A stretch of DNA of 64,000 nucleotides from Acidipropionibacterium virtanenii (lineage in GTDB: Bacteria > Actinomycetota > Actinomycetes > Propionibacteriales > Propionibacteriaceae). The stretch lies in contig NZ_CP025198.1 in assembly GCF_003325455.1 (NCBI RefSeq), positions 3,224,001 to 3,288,000 of the forward strand. The letters run 5' to 3'. Below the pieces are notes generated by a model. That model saw nothing but the letters and a program-made list of their open reading frames with translations. It was not told the origin of the DNA and did not search any database. The position numbers and the translations under genes are program-made. Shown piece by piece: positions 7,625-16,524 of the stretch; the stretch's first letter is position 1; each line of letters opens with the position of its first letter.

Positions 7625-10523
7625 CCTGGTTCTGGGCTGCCGGGGTGCTCTCGGGGACCACCACGAGCAATGGGCGGACCAGCCGCTGATCAGGCACCAT
7701 CTCTGCGATGAGTGCCTTCTCCCGGTCCACAGCCACGCGACGGCGTTTCACGCTGGTGGTGCGCATGGGGAGCTGGTCGGCGGCGGCGGACCACTGGTCG
7801 ACCTGCTGACTCCAGTTCTGGACGCGCTTCGTGGTGTCCTTCGTCATGGAATCGGCCACCAGACCGAGATACTTCTCGGCCTTTACCACCGCCTCGGGGA
7901 TGAGGCTCCGGAGGCTCTCGACATCGGCGACACCGCCGGGATTGTTACGGCTCTGGCCGAAGCCGACCGCACGCAACATGTCGGCGCTGGAGTCGTGCGG
8001 CTGGGCTGTTGCGAGGGAGGCGAAGGGGTCGTCGGGGTTGTGGGGAACCGACATCCAGACCGCGCAGACCACCTGGCCGCGCTTGTTGGTCACCGTGCCG
8101 AGGGCGAGCACCGTCGGGACGTCGACGTCGCCCCTCACCGCGAAGACCTGGTTGCGGGAGAGTGCCGCCAGGCAGCGGTCCGCGGCCCAGTCGAGGACCG
8201 GGTGGAGGGGGCCCAGGTAGTGGGCCTCGGGCCAGGAGGAGCCGTTCTCGTCATTGAGGGCGGCTCGCAGCAGCTTGTTCGCCTCGGTGCTGTTGGTGGC
8301 GAGTTTGATGTCAGTGAGGACGCGACGGTCCTTGAGGTAGGAGTCGGGGAGCACTTCCAGGCGGGTTTTGAGATCGGCCGGCGGAGTGAATTCGATGAGG
8401 TGGTCCTCGGGGAACTCTTTCCAGTTGATGCCGCCGGAATTGCCCTCGCCGGGCTTCTGGGCCTGATTTTTGCCGTAGTAGTCGTCGACGGCGTCGCGGA
8501 GGAAGTCGGCGTCGGTGAGATACAGCGGATCTGTGGTCGTGGTGTTCCGGGTGGTGGGTGCCGCGGGTGCGGGGGTCTCGCCGGCGCCGATCGCGTCGAG
8601 CCAGGCCGTCAGGGAGTCCGCAGGATCGGCGTCGAGCTCCTCGGGATCCTTGACGACGTCGTCGAACTCGCGTTTGTGGGCCAGGACGTCGCGGATGGCG
8701 TTCTCCTCGGCAGTGGCCGAGTACTCGCCCATCAGGGAGGCGGCGTCACCCAGGGCCTCGTGTGCCTTCTCCTCCTTGTCGAGGAGTTTGGACAGGACAC
8801 CGACGTCACCACCCCACGTCTCGGTGCTCGGGTTGAGCAGGAGGGTGGTGATCTGCGGGCGGTGGCGCTGGCCGTAGCGGTCGATGCGGCCGTTGCGCTG
8901 CTCGATGCGGATGAGCGACCACGGGATGTCGTAGTGGATGAGCTCGTGGCACTGGAGGTGCAGGTTGACGCCCTCGGAGGCGACGTCTCCGGTGACCAGG
9001 ACGCGGATGGGGCTGTTGGACTGTTTGAAACTCTCCACGATGCTCTGCTGGTCGACGTCGGTCATGCCGCCGTGGAGGATCTGGACCTGATCGGGCTTGA
9101 GTTTGAGGTCCTTGGTGAGCTTCTCCTGAAGCCAGTGGAGGGTGGGGACGCGTTCGGAGAAGACAACCGCGCGTTCCCTTGAGGTCTTCTTGATGCCGAT
9201 CTTCTTGAGGTAGCTGACCAGGGCGTCGTACTTCGCTGAATGGTCGAAAGTGGCGACATTGAGATCGGCCAGCCGATTCAATGCCTTGACCTCGGTCGCA
9301 TTCGGCCGATTGCTCTCCAATTTGTTGTGTGGATCCAGCCGATTGGCAATGCTGTCGCGCAGGGCGGCCGGGGAGGAGAGGAAGGCCTTGGCGAGGGTCC
9401 AGGGGAACAGGCCGACGGTCTTCTGGCCTGAGTAGGGGGAGACGCCGGATTCGGGATGAAGCCAGACCTCGGCGAGCTCTGTGGCGACGGCGTCCTCCTG
9501 CGGAGAGGCTGTGATCAGCTCGTTGTTGGGGTCGAGGCGTTCGGCCCATTCGCCGCCGACGGTGGAGGCGACCTCCGGGGAGTTGCGATGGCGTCGGACG
9601 ACGAGCCTCTTGACGTCTGCCGCGTTGAGTTCGCCCGCCGGGGTGACGGCAGTGGGTTCCAGGAGCCGGATGAGCTCAGCGAAGGATTCCGGTTTGCCGT
9701 TGTGCGGGGTGGCCGAGGCGAGGATCAGGGAGTCGGTGTTCGGGGCGAGGACGGTGGCCAGCTGGTTGTTCTTGGAGGAGGAATTGGTGACGTTGTGCGA
9801 CTCGTCGATGACGACGGCGTCCCAATGGTGCTTGCGCAGATCGGTGGCGAAGCGGTCCTGCTTGAGGGTGTCGATTGAGATGATGACCCGTTTGTAGTAG
9901 GTGAACGGGTTGCGGTTGGCCGGGATCTTCTGGCGGACCCGCTGGACGCCCAGCGAGTCGAGGCGGACGAAGGGGATGTCGAATCGGCACCACATCTCGT
10001 TCTGGGTCTGCTCCAGGACGTGGCGGGGGCAGACGATGAGGATGCGTTCCCCGCGGCCGCGCCGGATGAGTTCGGAGAGGATCATGCCGATCTCGAGGGT
10101 CTTGCCGAGCCCGACGGCGTCCGCCAGGAGGATTCTGGTGCGAAGCCTGGAGGGGTCGAGAGCTTTCGCGACTGCCGACGTCTGGTACGGGAGCTCGTCT
10201 GCCAGGGCGCCGTGGGAAACCGTCAGCGTGGTGTCGGTGAGCGGGGTGGCGGTGCGCCGGATCGTGGACTCCAGCCAGAGGCGGGCCTTGCGGTAGTGGG
10301 AGGAGTCGTCGGCGATGACGGTGGCGTCGTGGGGGTCGAGAGTGCTGGCTTCGGTGTCGATGCTGGGGTAGAAGCTGGCCGTGGTGCCCTTGACCAGTTC
10401 GGACATGCCGGTGACGTGGAGAAGCTGGCCGTCCGTGGTCTGCTCCACCGAGTTGACCAGCCACTCCTCGTCTCGGACCAGGACGATTGACCCCGGTGCG
10501 ACGTTGAGGTCAGTAGCGGTCAT
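7614..10523 (-). CDS. SNF2-family helicase/ATPase (DrmD-like), 969 aa
   Basis: Superfamily 2 motifs run in order: an LLADAVGLGKT Walker A near residue 137, VVIDESHN (DESH variant of DEAH) near 241, LILASATPHNG (motif III), VLVTGDVASEGVNL, and motif VI IRIEQRNGRIDRYGQ near 544. This is the RapA/HepA-like SNF2 arrangement used by DrmD of class 1 DISARM and by other phage-defence helicases. ATP-driven double-strand DNA translocation is inferred. The ATG at 10523 is preceded by AAGGGGAG. It is the first gene of the leftward operon and overlaps the methylase by 11 bp. The length of about 970 aa and the neighbouring PglX-like methylase support a defence role rather than the RNA polymerase recycling of RapA. 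Confidence 0.88.
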   Translation of the reverse strand: MTATDLNVAPGSIVLVRDEEWLVNSVEQTTDGQLLHVTGMSELVKGTTASFYPSIDTEASTLDPHDATVIADDSSHYRKARLWLESTIRRTATPLTDTTLTVSHGALADELPYQTSAVAKALDPSRLRTRILLADAVGLGKTLEIGMILSELIRRGRGERILIVCPRHVLEQTQNEMWCRFDIPFVRLDSLGVQRVRQKIPANRNPFTYYKRVIISIDTLKQDRFATDLRKHHWDAVVIDESHNVTNSSSKNNQLATVLAPNTDSLILASATPHNGKPESFAELIRLLEPTAVTPAGELNAADVKRLVVRRHRNSPEVASTVGGEWAERLDPNNELITASPQEDAVATELAEVWLHPESGVSPYSGQKTVGLFPWTLAKAFLSSPAALRDSIANRLDPHNKLESNRPNATEVKALNRLADLNVATFDHSAKYDALVSYLKKIGIKKTSRERAVVFSERVPTLHWLQEKLTKDLKLKPDQVQILHGGMTDVDQQSIVESFKQSNSPIRVLVTGDVASEGVNLHLQCHELIHYDIPWSLIRIEQRNGRIDRYGQRHRPQITTLLLNPSTETWGGDVGVLSKLLDKEEKAHEALGDAASLMGEYSATAEENAIRDVLAHKREFDDVVKDPEELDADPADSLTAWLDAIGAGETPAPAAPTTRNTTTTDPLYLTDADFLRDAVDDYYGKNQAQKPGEGNSGGINWKEFPEDHLIEFTPPADLKTRLEVLPDSYLKDRRVLTDIKLATNSTEANKLLRAALNDENGSSWPEAHYLGPLHPVLDWAADRCLAALSRNQVFAVRGDVDVPTVLALGTVTNKRGQVVCAVWMSVPHNPDDPFASLATAQPHDSSADMLRAVGFGQSRNNPGGVADVESLRSLIPEAVVKAEKYLGLVADSMTKDTTKRVQNWSQQVDQWSAAADQLPMRTTSVKRRRVAVDREKALIAEMVPDQRLVRPLLVVVPESTPAAQNQDGE

Positions 10524-10537
10524 CGACTCCCCTTGTG

Positions 10538-10566
10538 AACAGCGCTGTTAGACGACCGCGAGCATA
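10538..10566 (-). promoter_or_regulatory. Putative promoter and palindromic operator of the defence operon
   Basis: Reading leftward, TATGCT (complement of 10561-10566) is a good -10 box, and the perfect 12-bp palindrome AACAGCGCTGTT (10538-10549) sits between it and the Shine-Dalgarno of the SNF2 gene. A repressor bound here would block initiation or early elongation. It resembles but does not match the Gram-positive SOS box (GAAC-N4-GTTC). No dedicated regulator gene is adjacent. Confidence 0.4.
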
Positions 10567-10735
10567 GTGGCAGACGGGCTGGGGCGCGGGGAGGCGCGCA
10601 GAATCGCGGGTGGTGCGGGCGGATGTGCGCATCCAGTCACCGTCGCCGGGCCCCTGTGGACTCCGGCCGCCAACTCCTTGACTACAGCCAGCGAACGCGC
10701 TTCCATAGTGAATGAGCCCCCGCCCGCCGGGTTGG

Positions 10736-12060
10736 GCAGGGCTCCGGAAAAGTCGGTCGTGTGTGCTGTGACTAGGGGTTGAGCCAGGTTCGGCGTGTCT
10801 GGTGGGCGGGCGAGGCCGCCATGGATTGGATGGAAGTACTCCTACAACCCGTCCAGCCATAAGGACCCCGCCCGCGATGCCATCCTCTCCCAGCGCAGTG
10901 TCTGCACGCACCCTTGACACGCCCCCACCCGATGCCCGGCTGGCCGATCACCTGGCCCGTATCCCCGACCCCCGCAAACCCCGCGGCAAGCGATACCCCT
11001 TGCCAGGACTGCTTCTGGTCGCGGTCTCAGCGGCGATGGCCGGCTGCCGGGGATTCACCGCCACCGGCGAATGGGCCGCCAGACTGACCGCCGCGGCGCT
11101 GGAGGAGTTCGGGCTGAGATCGGCCCCCGGCGAATCCACCCTGCGCAAACTCTTCGCGCGCATCGACGCCGCGATGCTGGACGCCGAGTTGTGCCTGTAC
11201 GCCTGGACCCGCACCACCACCGTCGAGGGGCGCCGGGTCATCGCGGTCGACGGCAAGACACTGCGGGGCTCCCGCTCAACCACCCAGCGGGCCCGCCATC
11301 TGGTCGCCGGCCTCGACCACGCCTCCGGCACGGTCGTGGCCCAGGAGGAGGTCCAGGCCAAGTCCAACGAGATCCCCGCCCTGCCCGCCATGATCGCCGC
11401 CCTGGGCTCTCGGGCCGCCGGGGCGGTGATCACCGCCGACGCGCTGCACACCCAGACCGCCTCCGCGACCGCGATCCTGGCCGCCGGGGCGGACTACGTG
11501 TTCACCGTCAAGTCCAACCAGCCCACCCTGTTGAGGAGACTGGCCGGCCAGCCCTGGAAGCACGTTCCCGTCGGCCACGTGAGCGTGGAGAAGCTCCACG
11601 GTCGCCGCACACGGCGGAGCTTGAAGGTGATCCAGGCCCCCCGCGATCTGGGGTTCCCCGGCGCCTCCCAGATCGCCCAGCTGCGCCGGATCTCCACCAG
11701 GGGCGGCAAGAAGACCGTCGAGGTGGTCTACCTGATCACCTCCGCAAGGCTGCCGGCCGCCTCCCCGGCCCGGATCACGACCTGGATCCGGGGTCACTGG
11801 GGCGTGGAGAACCGGCTCCATTGGGTCCGCGACGTCACGTTCGACGAGGACCGCAGCCAGATCCGTACCGGCCAGGGCCCGCACGTGATGGCCAGCCTGC
11901 GCAACCTGGCCATCAGCATCCACCGGCTGACCGGGGCCACCAACATGGCCCAAGCCACCCGTCAGGCCGCCTGGGACCCACTCGCCACTTGCAACATGCT
12001 CCTCACACTCTGAACACAACAACACCACAGGGAGGAGACGCGACTTTTCCGGGGCCCTGC
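10736..12060 (+). mobile_element. ISAs1-family insertion sequence, about 1325 bp, with target duplication
   Basis: Terminal inverted repeats at 10736-10755 and 12041-12060 match at all but one position (left GCAGGGCTCCGGAAAAGTCG, right complement GCAGGGCCCCGGAAAAGTCG). The element is flanked by direct copies of CGGGTTGG at 10728-10735 and 12061-12068; a ninth base G also matches. A duplication of 8-10 bp is usual for ISAs1. The single transposase ORF is intact, so the element may be active. It lies between the divergent defence operon and the GmrSD-like gene. Confidence 0.9.
10877..12013 (+). CDS. ISAs1-family DDE transposase, 378 aa
   Basis: The protein begins MPSSPSAVSARTLD. It has the N-terminal LARIPDPRKPRGKRYPL region of the DDE_Tnp_1-associated domain, then VIAVDGKTLRGSR (first catalytic Asp), ITADALHTQ (second) and IRGHWGVENRLHWVRDV with FDED near the C-terminus. 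These are hallmarks of ISAs1 (H-repeat) transposases, and the length is normal. The ATG at 10877 is preferred over an upstream GTG at 10802 because family similarity begins shortly after it. The reading frame is intact and fills the element. Confidence 0.95.
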   Translation: MPSSPSAVSARTLDTPPPDARLADHLARIPDPRKPRGKRYPLPGLLLVAVSAAMAGCRGFTATGEWAARLTAAALEEFGLRSAPGESTLRKLFARIDAAMLDAELCLYAWTRTTTVEGRRVIAVDGKTLRGSRSTTQRARHLVAGLDHASGTVVAQEEVQAKSNEIPALPAMIAALGSRAAGAVITADALHTQTASATAILAAGADYVFTVKSNQPTLLRRLAGQPWKHVPVGHVSVEKLHGRRTRRSLKVIQAPRDLGFPGASQIAQLRRISTRGGKKTVEVVYLITSARLPAASPARITTWIRGHWGVENRLHWVRDVTFDEDRSQIRTGQGPHVMASLRNLAISIHRLTGATNMAQATRQAAWDPLATCNMLLTL

Positions 12061-12075
12061 CGGGTTGGGGAAGTA

Positions 12076-12113
12076 AAGGCCAGGACACCTGCGGTTTCGT
12101 GGGGCCTGGCCTT
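12076..12113. terminator. Hairpin just outside the IS
   Basis: AAGGCCAGG (12076-12084) pairs perfectly with CCTGGCCTT (12105-12113) across a 20-nt loop. It lies 15 bp beyond the right end of the IS and could act as a terminator or shield. There is no T-tract. Confidence 0.4.
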
Positions 12114-12251
12114 CGCGCTGCCCGACCAGCTCGAGTCAGATGACGTCACCGGCCCTGTACGCCTGAATCCGGGTACGTGGCTCTGCGCCGTTGACTATCC
12201 CAGATCACTCACCGACAGACCATCCCTGCCGGGAGGATTCCCGTGACCCTT

Positions 12252-12286
12252 GTGAAGACGTCAGCAGGCGCCGATATGGTATCGAC
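12252..12286 (+). promoter_or_regulatory. Promoter for a leaderless mRNA of the DUF262/HNH gene
   Basis: TATGGT at 12275-12280 lies 6 nt before the ATG at 12287, the spacing expected when transcription starts at the A of the start codon. No Shine-Dalgarno is visible. A weak TTGTGA is present near 12250. Confidence 0.45.
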
Positions 12287-14194
12287 ATGCCTGAGGCCAA
12301 GACCAGCTTTGATGCCAGCCCCCGCCACCTCACGGAGTTGTTAGGTGACGCACGAAAGGGCAAACTGCAGCTCCCGGACTTCCAGCGCAGCTGGGTGTGG
12401 GACGAGGAGCGCATCCGCAGCCTCATCGCCTCGATCTCGCGGGGCTTCCCCGTCGGCGCCATCATGACGCTCAAGACCGGCGGATCGGTGGCCTTCAGGC
12501 CACGGCGCCTTGAGGGCTCACCGGAGCCGTCGGAGGACCCCTCCGAACTGCTGCTCGACGGCCAGCAGCGCCTCACCTCGCTCTACCAGGTCATGGCGCG
12601 CAAGGAGGTCGTCGAGACCATCACGCCACGGCGTCAGAAGGTCAAGAGGTGGTTCTACCTCGATATCAAGAAGTGTCTGGACCCGACCGTCGACCGTGAC
12701 GAAGCGGTCGTCAGCGTCCCTGAGAGCCGGCTCATCACCTCCAACTTCGGGCGAACCGTCGAACTGGACCTCTCGTCGCGGGAGAAGGAGTTCGAGAACT
12801 GGATGTATCCCCTCAATCAGGTCTTGGACTGGAGCAGTTGGTACGGAGAGTTCGTCCAGCACTCGATGAAGAACCTCGAGGCCTTCCCCGCCCAGAATGA
12901 GCAGATGCTGGCATTCAACGCCGGCGTGATCAAGAGTTTCGAGGATTACCTCATTCCGGTAATCGCACTGGACGCCTCCACCAGCAAAGAGGCCGTGTGC
13001 GTCGTCTTCGAGAAGGTCAATACCGGCGGCAAGCCACTGGACGCTTTCGAATTGATCACCGCCATGTACGCGGCCGATGGCCACGAGCTGCGCAAGGACT
13101 GGTTCGGCACGGAGAGCACCGACGGCAGGAAAGACAGGTTCCGGAGCGCTCTCCGGCTCCCGTCATCGCCGGAGGGCGTGCTCTCAGGTGTGGGTAGCAC
13201 CGACTTCATGCAGGCCATCTCGCTCTTCCACACCCGCGATGTGAGGAATGCGGCAGCCGACGCCGGAAAGACAGGCAAAGAACTGCCGAAAGTCTCCGCG
13301 ACACGGCAGTCACTGCTTGACCTCCCCCTTGCCGCCTACCTCCAGTACCAGGACCGCGTCGAACGTGGCTTCATGGAGGCTGCGAAGTTCCTGGTCCGAT
13401 CGGGGATCTACCGCGTCAAGGATCTCCCCTACCAGAGCCAAGTCGCCCCGCTCGCCGCGATCTTGGCGGAGCTGGGGAAGGAGGCCGGCTCCCCCGCGGC
13501 GGCCGAGAAGATCCGACAGTGGTACTGGAACGGCGTGTTCGGCGAGCTGTACGGATCATCAACCGAAACACGGATCGCGCGCGACTTTATTGAGGTGGTG
13601 GCCTGGGTCCGCGGCGGGCCCATTCCCACAACAGTGCATGAGGCGACCGTCCGCGCCGACCGCCTGGAGACAATGCGGATGCGGGTGTCCGCCGCGTACA
13701 AGGGCGTCAACGCACTGCTGACGTGCAAGCACGCACAGGACTTCCGTACGGGTCAGGAGTTCTCGCAGACGATCTTTTTCGACGACAACGTCGACATCCA
13801 CCACATCTTCCCGAAGGACTGGTGCAAGAAGCAGGGCATCCCGGCCACGGTCTACGACTCGATCATCAACAAGACGCCGATCTCTGCTCGGACGAACCGG
13901 ATCATCGGCGGTGTGGCGCCCAGCTCCTACCTGGCGAAGCTCAAGTCGGAGTTCTCTGTGGAGTGGGCTGATCCGGATGGTGTCCTTGATGAGCGCCTCC
14001 GGACCCACCTCATCGATCCCGGCCTCCTTCGTGCTGACAAGTTTGAGGACTTCATGACTGCGCGGCAGGCTTCGTTGGTCTCAATGATCGAGGAGGCGAT
14101 CGGCAAGGCGGTGATCGTTGACCAGCCGACCGAGGCTGAGGTCATCGACGAGGACCCGGAGGAGATCCAGTTCCTCGGCAGTGAAGCGGTCTGA
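12287..14194 (+). CDS. DUF262/HNH protein (GmrSD-like restriction family), 635 aa
   Basis: The N-terminus has the DUF262 signature QLPDFQRSWVWD near residue 28 and LLDGQQRLTSLYQ near residue 87, the ParB-like NTP-dependent fold of GmrS. The C-terminus carries DIHHIFPKDWC near 504-513, an HNH-type DUF1524 motif as in GmrD. Fused GmrSD proteins are type IV restriction enzymes that cut modified (for example glucosylated hydroxymethylcytosine) phage DNA; related DUF262 proteins occur in other defence systems. The ATG at 12287 is chosen over an upstream frame-open GTG because similarity begins a few residues later and a -10 box fits it. It stands alone, transcribed away from the helicase/methylase operon. 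Confidence 0.85.
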   Translation: MPEAKTSFDASPRHLTELLGDARKGKLQLPDFQRSWVWDEERIRSLIASISRGFPVGAIMTLKTGGSVAFRPRRLEGSPEPSEDPSELLLDGQQRLTSLYQVMARKEVVETITPRRQKVKRWFYLDIKKCLDPTVDRDEAVVSVPESRLITSNFGRTVELDLSSREKEFENWMYPLNQVLDWSSWYGEFVQHSMKNLEAFPAQNEQMLAFNAGVIKSFEDYLIPVIALDASTSKEAVCVVFEKVNTGGKPLDAFELITAMYAADGHELRKDWFGTESTDGRKDRFRSALRLPSSPEGVLSGVGSTDFMQAISLFHTRDVRNAAADAGKTGKELPKVSATRQSLLDLPLAAYLQYQDRVERGFMEAAKFLVRSGIYRVKDLPYQSQVAPLAAILAELGKEAGSPAAAEKIRQWYWNGVFGELYGSSTETRIARDFIEVVAWVRGGPIPTTVHEATVRADRLETMRMRVSAAYKGVNALLTCKHAQDFRTGQEFSQTIFFDDNVDIHHIFPKDWCKKQGIPATVYDSIINKTPISARTNRIIGGVAPSSYLAKLKSEFSVEWADPDGVLDERLRTHLIDPGLLRADKFEDFMTARQASLVSMIEEAIGKAVIVDQPTEAEVIDEDPEEIQFLGSEAV

Positions 14195-14356
14195 GCGACA
14201 CATCGGCGAACTCTGCTCTATCGACGGTAGCGAATTTCCAGGTGCTGACTAATAATCGAGGTCTACTGAGGAATGTTCTTCACAATCATCTCGACGAGGC
14301 CCTTAAAAAGAAGCGAAGCAGACACTATTGGACGGCCCTCACCTTAAGGAGATTGA

Positions 14357-15307
14357 ATGTCCCTGACTCAAGAATTGAAAGACAGTACGTCTCGCGCTTA
14401 CCGGTTCCTTCATGGCCACGCTCCAATCCTGGCAGATGCTGGAACTCGAGGCGCAGCCGGACGGAACGCAGCCGCAGCCTTGCACTTCGACCGCCTCAAG
14501 TCTCATGATGTCGTTGTTTCGGTACCCCCGAGTGTCACAAGCCTTACGAGTCACTCTACTCTTATCGGCACAGCTTTTGATTACCGAGCACGAATGATGC
14601 TTGACGTCCTTTACCCGAGGGATACGGTCGCATACCGTGGCCTCAGCATATTCTGTTCTAGCTGCCCGCATACAGAGGGTGGCAACAAGTTAGCAAAGGA
14701 GCTAACTAGGACCTTCCAAGAAGCAGAGTACCTCTACGCGAGCAACGACCCCGTCGGCCGTGACACCGCCGCAATCATATTCGCTTGGTGTGAGAGCATG
14801 CGTCGAAACGCCATTCCAACTGTCATGGAGAGTCGATTCGGTCATCAGTTCGTCGAAGTTGTGAATTCCGGCGGCAATCTGATCGATGTCATTGACCCAG
14901 TCCAACTCTCGGACCTTCAAGCCCTTAGAATTGACGCTGAAGAGCAGATCTCTGAGTGGCGGAAGAGGATTGTATCCGGAGCGCCATACGAACCCAACCC
15001 CATATTCAGCGGTAGTGGATGCGTCGGAGGCGCGGATGCTGACTGGATCATCGATGATACTCTCATCGACTGCAAGACTACCAAGAACCTTACCAATTCA
15101 TGGATTCGGAAGGCTCTCTTTCAGTTGCTGGGATACTCACTCTTGGACTTTACCGACTATTTCGAAATTCGAAATATCGGGCTGTGGCTTCCACGCTTTC
15201 GCGCGTTCCAAGTCTGGAACATATACGACATCCTCGATATCTCTTCCAAGCGAGAACTTCAAAAGGTTCGGCGCGAATTCGAGAAGGCACTCACTTCAGA
15301 TACATAA
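14357..15307 (+). CDS. Unrecognised protein with a PD-(D/E)XK-like nuclease motif, 316 aa
   Basis: I do not recognise the family. Near residues 226-243 the frame has GADADWIIDDTLIDCKTTK, which fits the D-Xn-(D/E)XK core of restriction-endonuclease-like folds (Asp in ADADW, then the DCK triad). A helical N-terminal half precedes it, and FQLLGYSLLD follows, as in nucleases that pack a helix after the core. It starts at an ATG with a strong AAGGAG at 14346-14351. Base composition is lower in GC than neighbours, and codon choice includes many A/T-ending codons, suggesting recent transfer. It ends 17 bp from the convergent metallopeptidase gene. A nuclease role is inferred from the motif and the defence setting. 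Confidence 0.7.
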   Translation: MSLTQELKDSTSRAYRFLHGHAPILADAGTRGAAGRNAAAALHFDRLKSHDVVVSVPPSVTSLTSHSTLIGTAFDYRARMMLDVLYPRDTVAYRGLSIFCSSCPHTEGGNKLAKELTRTFQEAEYLYASNDPVGRDTAAIIFAWCESMRRNAIPTVMESRFGHQFVEVVNSGGNLIDVIDPVQLSDLQALRIDAEEQISEWRKRIVSGAPYEPNPIFSGSGCVGGADADWIIDDTLIDCKTTKNLTNSWIRKALFQLLGYSLLDFTDYFEIRNIGLWLPRFRAFQVWNIYDILDISSKRELQKVRREFEKALTSDT

Positions 15308-15324
15308 TCGCAAGTTATTCAGAA

Positions 15325-16524
15325 TCATGTACTCGCAGCGTACGCACCTCCTTCACGGTGATCGAGGGGCAGCTGCCCCTCGAGTCGGTCGGCGTATTTG
15401 TCGAAGCCCTTCACAGATCCGAGACCCATGAGGCGCATCACATCGGGGAGTGGGGTCTCGCCCCTCTTGGTGTCACTGATTAATGCCTGTGAGAGTCGTT
15501 CGCCGATCCGCAGCGGCTGGTTGCTGTAGAAGCTCCCACCCTTGGAAGCAGTCTTCTCCGCGATGAAGCCCATGAGTCGGCTGACCTCCTGCTCGTACAG
15601 CAGGTCGAAGCCTTCACGCGGCAGCAGCTTGGCAGCTCGCATCTGGAGCAGCACCACCAATGTGGAGCACTTGTAGAAGTCTGCAAGGCATTCGAGCTCC
15701 TCTGTGAGATCCGCTCTCAGATCCGCTCTTGCCACCAGATCTCTACGTGGGACGGCGACCTCGGCCGCAACCTGGTCGCACCACTTCTCAACCGGAGACC
15801 TGTCCTCGGCGATCATCGCCTCGGCGTCGCTGAGTCCTGTCTCACCTCGCCAGACGTGCGCGAACTCGTGGAGGAGAGAGAACACCTGACCGGGCTTGGT
15901 GTCCTTGGCATTCACGAACACGTACGGAGCCAGATCGCTATGGAGCGCGAACCCCCTGAACTCTTCTCGGTCAAGTGGCCTGTGGGTGTCGTTCCCCACC
16001 ATGGAAGACACCGACACCAGCCCACCAAGGCTCTCGAACGTCTGGACGAGGTACTTCCTCGCTCCGTTCGCGTCTCTGAGCGCAGATCGATCCTCCGGGC
16101 CGTAATCCAAGGCATCAGAGATCAGGGCCGCTGCCTGGTCGGCGGACATTCCTCTCGCGGATCCGACGAACTCGACAGGCTCTGCCCCGATCCGCACCAA
16201 GTAGTCCTCGAACCAAGCCTGCCGGCTCTGCGCGAGATACACAGTCTGCAGCAGTTCCTGACTCGGTTCGCGGTGTGCCTCTGGCCCCGAGCGGAAATCC
16301 GGGATCGGAAGACGCTCCTCCGGAGGTTCAGGCAGCATGAGCATCCCAAATGGGACATGGGTGAACTCCGCGAGATCCTGCGCCTGATTCACCGTCGGCC
16401 GGGCCTCGCCCACAAGCCACCGGTCCCAGTCACGGAACTTCTTCCTCATCGCCTCCGGAGCACGGCGACTGCGCTTCTGTGCCCACTCCAGGACGGGTCG
16501 TGGCACATCGACGCGCGCGGTCAT
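15325..16524 (-). CDS. ImmA/IrrE-family zinc metallopeptidase, 399 aa
   Basis: HEFAH near residues 218-222 is the zinc-binding HEXXH motif of ImmA/IrrE-type (COG2856) proteases. The N-terminal 60 residues (WAQKRSRRAP... LAEFTHVPFGMLMLPEPP) resemble the short regulatory domain seen in proteins of this class from toxin-antitoxin loci. Such proteins cleave repressors, or act as antitoxin partners of DUF4411 PIN-like toxins. Here no DUF4411 gene follows; instead the PD-(D/E)XK-like gene converges 17 bp away. The ATG at 16524 has GAGGAGGGG upstream. Cytoplasmic. The substrate is unknown; an XRE-type repressor is the usual target. Confidence 0.85.
   Translation of the reverse strand: MTARVDVPRPVLEWAQKRSRRAPEAMRKKFRDWDRWLVGEARPTVNQAQDLAEFTHVPFGMLMLPEPPEERLPIPDFRSGPEAHREPSQELLQTVYLAQSRQAWFEDYLVRIGAEPVEFVGSARGMSADQAAALISDALDYGPEDRSALRDANGARKYLVQTFESLGGLVSVSSMVGNDTHRPLDREEFRGFALHSDLAPYVFVNAKDTKPGQVFSLLHEFAHVWRGETGLSDAEAMIAEDRSPVEKWCDQVAAEVAVPRRDLVARADLRADLTEELECLADFYKCSTLVVLLQMRAAKLLPREGFDLLYEQEVSRLMGFIAEKTASKGGSFYSNQPLRIGERLSQALISDTKRGETPLPDVMRLMGLGSVKGFDKYADRLEGQLPLDHREGGAYAAST

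Noticed and set aside
10538-10549. SOS (LexA) box reading of the defence-operon palindrome
   Set aside because: Actinobacterial LexA sites are GAAC-N4-GTTC; here the arms are separated differently and the last base fails, so I call it only an unknown operator.
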